DNA of 64,000 nt, from the NCBI RefSeq assembly GCF_025979705.1, contig NZ_CP110136.1, positions 3,782,001 to 3,846,000 of the forward strand. Direction: 5' to 3'. Both the position numbers and the translations under genes were made by a program. The DNA is from Hymenobacter sp. YIM 151858-1 (lineage in GTDB: Bacteria > Bacteroidota > Bacteroidia > Cytophagales > Hymenobacteraceae). How positions within the stretch are numbered: the first letter of the stretch is position 1; the number at the start of each line of letters is the position of its first letter. Positions 57,738 to 64,000 of this stretch are shown one piece after another. The notes under the pieces were generated by a model. The model was not told the DNA's origin and did no database searches. It saw only the letters and a program-made list of their open reading frames with translations.

Positions 57738-60146
57738 ATGAATCGTACCATCAAGAAAGTAGCCGTGCTGGGCTCCGGCGTAATGGGTTCGCGCATTGCG
57801 GCTCACTTCGCCAACATTGGCGTGCAAGTGCTGCTGCTCGACATCGTGCCCCGCGAGCTGACGCCCGACGAGGAGAAGAAAGGCCTCACGCTCGACTCGC
57901 CGCTGGTGCGCAACCGCATCGTGAACAGCTCGCTGGAAGCCGCCGTGAAGGCCAACCCCTCGCCGCTGTACCGCAAGCAGGATGTGAGCCGCATCAAAAC
58001 CGGCAACTTCGACGACAACCTCAAGGAAATTGCCACCTGCGACTGGACCATTGAGGTAGTAGTAGAGCGCCTCGACATCAAGAAGAGCCTGTTCGACCGC
58101 GTAGAGCAGTTCCGCAAGCCCGGCACGCTCATCACCTCGAACACCTCGGGCATTCCGATTCATTTGATGACGGAAGGCCGCTCCGACGATTTCAAGCGCC
58201 ACTTCTGCGGTACGCACTTCTTCAACCCGCCGCGCTACCTGAAGCTGCTGGAAATCATCCCGACGCCCGATACGGACCAGTCGGTGGTGGATTTCCTGAT
58301 GCACTACGGCGACCTGTACCTAGGCAAAACGACCGTACTGGCCAAAGACACCCCGGCGTTCATCGCCAACCGCGTGGGCGTATTCGCCATCATGGACGTG
58401 CTGCAGGTAATGCAGAAGCTCGGCCTGACGGTAGAGGAGGTGGATAAGCTGACGGGGCCGGTTATCGGCCACGCCAAGTCGGCTACCTTCCGCACTTCTG
58501 ATGTGGTAGGCTTGGATACGCTCATCAACGTAGCCAACGGCCTGGCGCAAAACCTGCCCAACGACGAAGCCAAAGACGCGTTCCAGCTGCCCGACTTCCT
58601 GCGGAAAATGGGCGAGAACAAGTGGCTGGGTGACAAAACCGGTCAGGGCTTCTACAAGAAAGTACGCGGCGAAGGCGGCAAGTCGGAAATTCAGGCACTC
58701 GACCTCGCTACGCTGGAGTACAAGCCCAGCGCCAAGGTGAAGTTTGCCACGCTGGAAACCACCAAGGCTATTGATAAGCTGGCCGACCGCTTCAAGGTGC
58801 TGGCTGCGGGCAAGGACAAAGCGGGCGAGTTCTACCGCCAGTCGTTTGCCGGGCTGTTCGCCTACGTGTCGAACCGCATTCCGGAAATCACCGACGCGCT
58901 GTACAAAATCGACGACGCGCTGCGTGCCGGCTTCGGCTGGGAAATGGGGCCGTTCGAGACCTGGGATGCCCTAGGTGTGCAAGCCGGTGTGGAGCTGGTA
59001 AAGGCCAACGGTAAGCAGCTGGCCCCGTGGGTAGAGGAGATGCTGGCCGCCGGCAACACTACTTTCTATAAGGTAGACGCGGCGGGCGTAAAGCAGTACT
59101 ACGATGCCGAATCGAAGAGCTACAAGGCTATTCCGGGCGTCGAGAACTTCATCATCCTCGACAACCTGCGCGCCAGCGGCAAGGTGCTGTGGAAAAACTC
59201 CGGTGCGTCGGTTATCGACCTCGGCGATGGCATCCTGAACGTGGAGTTCCACTCCAAGATGAACACTCTGGGCACTGATGTAATTCAGGGGTTACTGAAG
59301 GGCGTGGAGTTGGCCGAAAAGGACTTCCGTGGTCTGGTAGTAGGCAACGATGCGCCCAACTTCTCGGCGGGTGCCAACCTAGGGCTGGTGTACATGTACG
59401 CCCTGGAGCAGGACTACGACGAGATTAACATGATGATTGCCCAGTTTCAGCAGGCCATGATGCGAATGCGCTACAGCAGCATTCCCGTAGTGGGCGTCCC
59501 GCACGGCCTCACGCTGGGCGGCGGCTGCGAGCTGAACCTGCATGCCGACAAGGTGGTAGCCGCGGCCGAAACGTACATGGGCCTGGTGGAATTTGGCGTA
59601 GGCCTGATTCCGGCCGGCGGTGGCACCAAGGAAATGGTGCTGCGCACGGCGGCCAAGTACGAGGAAGGCGAGCCGGAGCTGAACCTACTGCGCAACACCT
59701 TCGTGACCATCTCCATGGCCAAGGTGTCCACGTCGGCCCAGGAGGCGTTCGACCTGGGCTTCATGCGCCGCGGCGACGAAGTGGTAGTGAACAGCAACCG
59801 CGCCATCATGGCGGCCAAGCAGGCCGTTATCGATCTGGCCGATGCGGGCTACACCATGCCCACGCCCAAGACCAACATCAAGGTGCACGGCAAAAACGCC
59901 CTGGGCATGTTCCTGACCGGCGTGTACGCCATGAAGGAAGGCCGCTACATCTCGGCCCACGACCAGAAAATTGCCGAGAAGCTGGCTTACGTAATGTGCG
60001 GCGGCGACCTGAGCGCCCACACCGAGGTAAGCGAGCAGTACCTGCTGGACCTGGAGCGCGAAGCCTTCCTGAGCCTGACAGGCGAGCGGAAGACGCTGGA
60101 AAGAATTCAGTCGATTCTCACGACGGGCAAGCCGCTGCGCAACTAG
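57738..60146 (+). CDS. fadN: 3-hydroxyacyl-CoA dehydrogenase / enoyl-CoA hydratase (FadN type)
   Basis: An 802-residue bifunctional beta-oxidation protein. The NAD-binding dehydrogenase domain is N-terminal (VAVLGSGVMGSRIAAHFANI, then GTHFFNPPRYLKLLEIIP and AFIANRVGVFAIMDV) and the enoyl-CoA hydratase/crotonase domain is C-terminal (NDAPNFSAGANLGLVYMYAL, VPHGLTLGGGCELNLHADKV, GLIPAGGGTKEMV). This order is the reverse of E. coli FadB and matches Bacillus FadN. The ATG at 57738 (MNRTIKKVAVLGSG) is chosen. It is followed by a family A repeat, fadA and fadE, the same order as the Bacillus fadNAE operon. Confidence 0.93.
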   Translation: MNRTIKKVAVLGSGVMGSRIAAHFANIGVQVLLLDIVPRELTPDEEKKGLTLDSPLVRNRIVNSSLEAAVKANPSPLYRKQDVSRIKTGNFDDNLKEIATCDWTIEVVVERLDIKKSLFDRVEQFRKPGTLITSNTSGIPIHLMTEGRSDDFKRHFCGTHFFNPPRYLKLLEIIPTPDTDQSVVDFLMHYGDLYLGKTTVLAKDTPAFIANRVGVFAIMDVLQVMQKLGLTVEEVDKLTGPVIGHAKSATFRTSDVVGLDTLINVANGLAQNLPNDEAKDAFQLPDFLRKMGENKWLGDKTGQGFYKKVRGEGGKSEIQALDLATLEYKPSAKVKFATLETTKAIDKLADRFKVLAAGKDKAGEFYRQSFAGLFAYVSNRIPEITDALYKIDDALRAGFGWEMGPFETWDALGVQAGVELVKANGKQLAPWVEEMLAAGNTTFYKVDAAGVKQYYDAESKSYKAIPGVENFIILDNLRASGKVLWKNSGASVIDLGDGILNVEFHSKMNTLGTDVIQGLLKGVELAEKDFRGLVVGNDAPNFSAGANLGLVYMYALEQDYDEINMMIAQFQQAMMRMRYSSIPVVGVPHGLTLGGGCELNLHADKVVAAAETYMGLVEFGVGLIPAGGGTKEMVLRTAAKYEEGEPELNLLRNTFVTISMAKVSTSAQEAFDLGFMRRGDEVVVNSNRAIMAAKQAVIDLADAGYTMPTPKTNIKVHGKNALGMFLTGVYAMKEGRYISAHDQKIAEKLAYVMCGGDLSAHTEVSEQYLLDLEREAFLSLTGERKTLERIQSILTTGKPLRN

Positions 60147-60154
60147 GGCTAAGA

Positions 60155-60283
60155 CTAGTTCCCCTCCTCAAATGAGGAGGGGCTAGGGGTGGTTGAAGAA
60201 TTAGATCTAAAAACTAGCTCTAGTTGTTCTTTAATCAGAGGTCAACCACCCCTAACCCCTCCTCATTTGAGGAGGGGAACTAG
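60155..60283. repeat. Nested inverted-repeat element, family A, copy 3
   Basis: The arms are CTAGTTCCCCTCCTCAAATG... and ...CATTTGAGGAGGGGAACTAG. Compared with the other two copies, the loop base pair of the arm hairpins has changed on both sides (AGAT/ATCT in copies 1-2, AAAT/ATTT here), a compensatory change that supports a base-paired structure. It starts 8 bp after the fadN stop. Confidence 0.9.
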
Positions 60284-60328
60284 AACTAGCATTGGTCTAA
60301 CCTCTACTTCTTTCAAGACACAATCAAC

Positions 60329-61507
60329 ATGGAAGCATATATCGTAGCTGGTTACCGCACGGCCGTGGGCAAAGCCCCCCGCGGTGGTTTCCGCTTCACC
60401 CGCCCCGACGACCTGGCCGCCGAGGTAATCAAGCACCTGATGGCCTCGGTGCCGGCCCTCGACCCTGCCCGCGTCGATGACGTGCTGGTGGGCAACGCCG
60501 TGCCCGAAGCCGAGCAAGGCCTGCAGATGGGCCGCCTGATTTCGCTGCTGGCCTTACCTATCAACGTTCCAGGCCTCATCGTGAACCGCTACTGCGGCTC
60601 GGGCGTGGAAACCATTGCCATGGCCGTGGGCAAAATCAAGGCCGGTATGGCCGACTGCATCATTGCGGGCGGTACCGAAAGCATGAGCCTGGTGCCCACC
60701 GTGGGCTGGAAGACCGTGCCGAACTACAACCTCGCCCAGAAGCACCCGGATTACTACCTCGGCATGGGCCTCACGGCCGAAGCCGTAGCGCAGGACTACA
60801 AAATCACGCGCGAAGAGCAGGACGAGTTCAGCTACAACTCGCACCAGAAAGCCATTCGTGCCATTAAGGAAGGCCGCTTCAAAGACCAAATTGTGCCGAT
60901 TACGGTAGAGGAAACCTACCTCGACCAAGCCTCGGGCAAAAAGAAGAAGCGCACTTACGTGGTAGACACCGACGAAGGTCCCCGCGCCGATACTTCGGTA
61001 GAAGCCCTGGGCCGTCTGCGCCCAGTGTTTGCCCAGAACGGCACCGTAACGGCCGGCAACTCCTCGCAGACTTCCGACGGTGCGGCTTTCGTTATCGTAA
61101 TGTCGGAGCGGATGGTGAAGGAGCTGAACCTGGAGCCGGTAGCCCGCCTGATCAACTACGCTGCCGAAGGCGTTGATCCGCGCATCATGGGCATGGGCCC
61201 GATTAAGGCGGTGCCGAAGGCGCTGAAGCAAGCTGGCATGAAGCTCGACGACATCGACCTCTTCGAGCTAAACGAGGCTTTCGCTTCGCAGTCCATCGCG
61301 GTAGTGCGTGAGTTGGGCATCAACCCCGACAAGCTGAACGTGAACGGCGGCGCCATTGCCCTAGGTCACCCGCTGGGCTGCTCAGGCGCTAAGCTCTCGA
61401 TTCAGCTATTCGACGAGCTGCGCCGCACCGGCAAAAAGTACGGCATGGTAACCGCCTGCGTAGGCGGCGGCCAAGGCGTAGCCGGCATCTACGAGCTGCT
61501 GAAGTAG
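60329..61507 (+). CDS. fadA: Acetyl-CoA acyltransferase (3-ketoacyl-CoA thiolase)
   Basis: A 392-residue thiolase performing the last, thiolytic step of beta-oxidation. The nucleophile Cys89 is in [16 protein letters not shown], the His in [16 protein letters not shown], and the second Cys in [31 protein letters not shown] opens the protein. Tetrameric and cytosolic. It lies between fadN and fadE and, with repeat and terminator elements around it, may have its own mRNA ends. Confidence 0.95.
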   Translation: MEAYIVAGYRTAVGKAPRGGFRFTRPDDLAAEVIKHLMASVPALDPARVDDVLVGNAVPEAEQGLQMGRLISLLALPINVPGLIVNRYCGSGVETIAMAVGKIKAGMADCIIAGGTESMSLVPTVGWKTVPNYNLAQKHPDYYLGMGLTAEAVAQDYKITREEQDEFSYNSHQKAIRAIKEGRFKDQIVPITVEETYLDQASGKKKKRTYVVDTDEGPRADTSVEALGRLRPVFAQNGTVTAGNSSQTSDGAAFVIVMSERMVKELNLEPVARLINYAAEGVDPRIMGMGPIKAVPKALKQAGMKLDDIDLFELNEAFASQSIAVVRELGINPDKLNVNGGAIALGHPLGCSGAKLSIQLFDELRRTGKKYGMVTACVGGGQGVAGIYELLK

Positions 61508-61515
61508 CAAAAAAA

Positions 61516-61604
61516 GAACGTTATGTCGAGCGCAGTCGAGACATCTCCCGCTTCGTTGAGCATACGATCAGGAGAGATGCTTCGGCTGCGCTCAGCATGA
61601 CGTT
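61516..61604. repeat. Inverted-repeat element, family E
   Basis: Arms of 32 bp, GAACGTTATGTCGAGCGCAG (61516 on) and the partner ending CTCAGCATGACGTTC (61604), pair at 25 of 32 positions, with all differences of the transition type that allows G-U pairing. The core resembles TGTCGAGCGCAGTCGAGACATC-like intergenic repeats. It starts 8 bp after the fadA stop. Single copy here. Confidence 0.85.
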
Positions 61605-61679
61605 CAAGAACAAGCGCAAAAACCCGCTGACTTTCAGAACCGAAGCCCTGATCTGCTGGTTTTGATATAGGTAACAAAC

Positions 61680-61706
61680 AGAAAACCCGGTATTTCCGGG
61701 TTTTCT
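61680..61706 (+). terminator. Terminator after fadA
   Basis: AGAAAACCCGG / CCGGGTTTTCT, 11-bp perfect arms with TATTT loop, followed by TTAC. It separates the fadN-fadA transcript from the fadE region. Confidence 0.85.
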
Positions 61707-61710
61707 TTAC

Positions 61711-61808
61711 CCAAAGTAGTCGGCACGCATAACATTTTTTATTACCTTTCGGTACACAGTGCAGCCGGCCCTTGCCGGCCCCAAATAGTCGGCAAGCCTA
61801 ACACTTTC
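61711..61808 (+). promoter_or_regulatory. Direct repeats upstream of fadE
   Basis: Two 28-29 bp units, CCAAAGTAGTCGGCACGCAT... (61711-61739) and CCAAATAGTCGGCAAGCCTA... (61781-61808), share CCAAA(G)TAGTCGGCAmGCmTAACAyTTTyT and lie about 70 bp apart, just before fadE. The first resembles the site upstream of marR. A TACCTTTC (61743-61750) is one base from the -7 consensus. A regulated promoter with two operators is likely. Confidence 0.5.
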
Positions 61809-61834
61809 TACGACATCTCAACATTCCCACGGCC

Positions 61835-63622
61835 ATGGAAGTAACCCAGCAAACCACCAAGGGCGGCGAGTTCATCATCAAGGAAACCGAAGCCCAAAAC
61901 GTATTCACGCCTGCTGACTTCTCGGAGGAGCAGCGCATGATGTATCAAACCTGCCTCGACTTCGTGGTGAACGAAGTGCACCCGCTGCTCGACCGCCTCG
62001 ACAACCACGAGGAAGGCCTCATGGCTGACTTGATGCGCAAGGCTGGTGAGCTGGGCCTGTTTGGTGTGAGCATCCCCGCTGAGTACGGCGGCTACGACAT
62101 GGACTTCAACACCTCGCTGCTCGTAACCGAGGGCGTAGGCGGTGGCCACTCGTTCCCGGTTGCTTTCGCGGCCCACACGGGCATCGGTATGCTGCCCATC
62201 CTGTACTTCGGTACCGAGGAGCAGAAGGCCAAGTACATTCCGGACCTGACCAGCGGTGCTAAGTTTGCCGCCTACTGCCTCACCGAGCCCGGCTCGGGCT
62301 CCGACGCCCTAGGTGCCAAAACCAAGGCCGTGCTGACGGAGGATGGCAACAGCTACGTGCTGAACGGCCAGAAGATGTGGATTACCAACGCCGGCTTTGC
62401 CGACGTGTTCATCGTTTTCGCGCAGGTTGATGGCGACAAGTTCACCGGCTTCATTGTGGAGCGCGGCACGCCCGGCCTCACCTTCGGCAACGAAGAGCAC
62501 AAAATGGGCATCAAAGGCTCCTCCACGCGCCAGGTATTCCTTTCTGACTGCGTAGTACCGAAGGAGAACGTACTGGGCGAAGTAGGCAAAGGCCACCTCA
62601 TCGCCTTCAACATCCTGAACATCGGCCGCATCAAGCTGGCTGCTGCCTGCCTGGGTGCAGCCAAGCGCGTGGCTGGCCTGAGCGTGAAGTATGCCAACGA
62701 GCGTCAGCAGTTCAAGCTGCCGATTGCCAAGTTCGGCGCCATCCGCCAGAAGATTGCCCAGCAGGCTATCCGCATCTACGCCGTAGAGTCGGCTATCTAC
62801 CGCGCGGGCATGGACATCTACCGCAAGGAGCAGGAGCTGCAGTCGCAGGGCCAGGGCCACAACGAAGCGCTGCTGGGTGCTGCCCGCGAGTTTGCCGTGG
62901 AGTGCGCCATCCTGAAGGTAGAAGGCTCGGAAGTGCTCGACTACGTGGTGGACGAAGGTGTGCAGATCTACGGTGGCTACGGCTTCTCGGCCGACTACCC
63001 CATGGACCGCGCTTACCGCGACTCGCGTATCAACCGCCTGTTTGAGGGCACTAACGAAATCAACCGCATGCTGGCCGTTGATATGATCCTGAAGAAGGGT
63101 CTGAAGGGCGAGCTGGACCTGATGAGCGCCGCTACGGCCGTGCAGCAGGAGCTGATGGCCATTCCGGACTTCGGCGGTGAGGAAGAAACCGGCCTGTTCA
63201 GCAAGGAATACAAGACCATCAAGAACCTGAAGAAGGCCATCCTGATGGTAGCCGGCACGGCCGTTCAGAAGTACATGAACTCGCTCGCCAAAGAGCAGGA
63301 AGTGCTGATGAACATCGCCGACATGGCCATTAAGGTGTACACCGCCGAAAGCACGTTGCTGCGCGTGGAGAAAGAAGTGAGCCTGAAGGGCGAAGACGCC
63401 CTGGGTCCGCAGATCGACATTGCCCGCGTGTACCTGGCCGACACCGTTGACCTGGTGAACAAGTCGGGCAAAGACGCCATTGCCTCCATGACCGAAGGCG
63501 ACGAGCAGCGCCTGCTGGCCCTGGGCCTGAAGCGCTTCACCAAGGCCGAGCTGTTCAACACCAAGGACGCGCGTCGTCGCATTGCGGCGCCGCTGATCGA
63601 GGCCAACGATTACGTGTACTAA
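61835..63622 (+). CDS. fadE: Acyl-CoA dehydrogenase (FadE type)
   Basis: A 595-residue FAD enzyme that makes trans-2-enoyl-CoA, the first step of beta-oxidation. The N-terminal helical and middle domains contain AAYCLTEPGSGSDALGAKTK and KMWITNAGFADVFIVFAQV; the C-terminal domain has GGYGFSADYPMDRAYRDSRI and FEGTNEINRML with the catalytic Glu. An extra C-terminal segment (about residues 440-595) is typical of the larger bacterial FadE/FadE-like proteins. Probably uses an electron-transfer flavoprotein. Flanked by operator-like repeats and a terminator. Confidence 0.93.
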   Translation: MEVTQQTTKGGEFIIKETEAQNVFTPADFSEEQRMMYQTCLDFVVNEVHPLLDRLDNHEEGLMADLMRKAGELGLFGVSIPAEYGGYDMDFNTSLLVTEGVGGGHSFPVAFAAHTGIGMLPILYFGTEEQKAKYIPDLTSGAKFAAYCLTEPGSGSDALGAKTKAVLTEDGNSYVLNGQKMWITNAGFADVFIVFAQVDGDKFTGFIVERGTPGLTFGNEEHKMGIKGSSTRQVFLSDCVVPKENVLGEVGKGHLIAFNILNIGRIKLAAACLGAAKRVAGLSVKYANERQQFKLPIAKFGAIRQKIAQQAIRIYAVESAIYRAGMDIYRKEQELQSQGQGHNEALLGAAREFAVECAILKVEGSEVLDYVVDEGVQIYGGYGFSADYPMDRAYRDSRINRLFEGTNEINRMLAVDMILKKGLKGELDLMSAATAVQQELMAIPDFGGEEETGLFSKEYKTIKNLKKAILMVAGTAVQKYMNSLAKEQEVLMNIADMAIKVYTAESTLLRVEKEVSLKGEDALGPQIDIARVYLADTVDLVNKSGKDAIASMTEGDEQRLLALGLKRFTKAELFNTKDARRRIAAPLIEANDYVY

Positions 63623-63637
63623 GCGACACGCAAGCAT

Positions 63638-63719
63638 CCCTGCCGCGGGGAAACGGCAGGGCTATTTCCCGATGGGGGAAAACTGAAAAACGCCGCTCCG
63701 GCTTGGAGCGGCGTTTTTT
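63638..63719 (+). terminator. Tandem terminator hairpins after fadE
   Basis: CCCTGCCG / CGGCAGGG (63638-63645, 63654-63661), then AAAAACGCCGCTCC / GGAGCGGCGTTTTTT (63686-63719; 14-bp stem, GGCTT loop, T-run). The second is a strong bidirectional terminator between fadE and the convergent gene at 63740. Confidence 0.92.
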
Positions 63720-63739
63720 GTTGTGGCTGTTCGGTTGCC

Positions 63740-64000
63740 CTAGGTGGCGTGGTCATCGTGCCCAATGGCCAGCAAGCCGGTGTTTGCTGCTGAGGCATTG
63801 AGCAATAGCAAAAAGAAGCGTTGGGCAGGGCTATCGGCCTGCGGCAAGGTGGGCGAAAGCTGCGGGTGCCGGTGCAGCAGCAATTGCAGCTTCATGTTCA
63901 CGATGCCGTTGCTCCAGCGGAAGTCCTGCCAATAGTCTAAGCGTTTTTCAATGATGCGCTGCTCCTGTAGGTCGGTAAAGTCGTCGGCCGACAGTTGACC
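63740..64000 (-). CDS. C-terminal part of an unrecognised gene
   Basis: The last 86 codons of a minus-strand gene whose start is outside the window; the frame is open to the window edge and stops at 63740. The fragment reads GQLSADDFTDLQEQRIIEKR, then LDYWQDFRWSNGIVNMKLQL and ends LLAIGHDDHAT. It is polar and helical with no signal or motif. Convergent with fadE. Not identified. Confidence 0.6.
   Translation of the reverse strand, partial: GQLSADDFTDLQEQRIIEKRLDYWQDFRWSNGIVNMKLQLLLHRHPQLSPTLPQADSPAQRFFLLLLNASAANTGLLAIGHDDHAT

Overview
The window looks like a high-GC member of the Bacteroidota, most likely a Hymenobacter-like cytophagalean. The evidence is the gene content (DUF6089 and DUF2490 barrels, TonB/ExbD pairs, FadN-type fatty-acid oxidation), Bacteroidota-type -7 promoter elements (TAnnTTTG), and a strikingly frequent CCTAGG hexamer. 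No rRNA, tRNA, CRISPR array, insertion sequence or prophage was recognised.

Layout. 1-3.6 kb: pdxJ on the minus strand, then yqeY, cvpA, a pabA/trpG glutaminase and an alpha/beta hydrolase. 3.7-14.6 kb: a plus-strand envelope block (CBS protein, POTRA-barrel protein, nadK, two DUF6089 barrels, uppS, bamA, two Skp/OmpH chaperones, an RluA-family pseudouridine synthase). 14.6-21.9 kb: a minus-strand energy-transduction block (exbB, two exbD, two tonB, a small membrane protein, a PstS-like lipoprotein, a TPR protein). 21.9-25.6 kb: mazG, glmM and a cysteine desulfurase. 25.7-30.7 kb: a compact bacteriocin-like locus with a LuxR-type regulator, two double-glycine peptides, a third 48-residue ORF that resembles the C-terminus of one peptide, a terminator, an HlyD adaptor and a C39-peptidase ABC exporter. 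31.1-32.4 kb: a membrane protein of unknown function and a PRC-barrel protein.

32.4-46.3 kb is a minus-strand sulfate-assimilation operon of about 13.4 kb: cysH, cysD, cysN, cobA, cysJ, a TonB-dependent receptor, a DUF2490 protein, cysI and a CysG-TSUP fusion. Its leader carries a Bacteroidota-type promoter, a clear SAM-I (S-box) riboswitch and a short reading frame that ends in a run of cysteine codons, so control by both SAM and cysteine is plausible. CysH has the Cys-Cys/CxxC iron-sulfur pattern of enzymes that reduce APS, and no APS kinase gene is present. The operon ends in a hairpin with 33-bp perfect arms.

46.5-54.2 kb: hemH (with an internal cysteine cluster), era, der, a small lipoprotein, a conserved hypothetical gene, murQ, a cytochrome-b5-like protein and a ureohydrolase-fold protein with broken metal motifs. 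54.3-63.6 kb: fatty-acid oxidation genes fadD, a lipoprotein, marR, fadN, fadA and fadE. A motif shared by the marR and fadE upstream regions is a candidate MarR operator. The right edge holds the C-terminus of an unrecognised minus-strand gene.

Many junctions between co-directional genes contain long inverted repeats that start 2-20 bp after a stop codon. They belong to several unrelated families; one family occurs three times and another twice.
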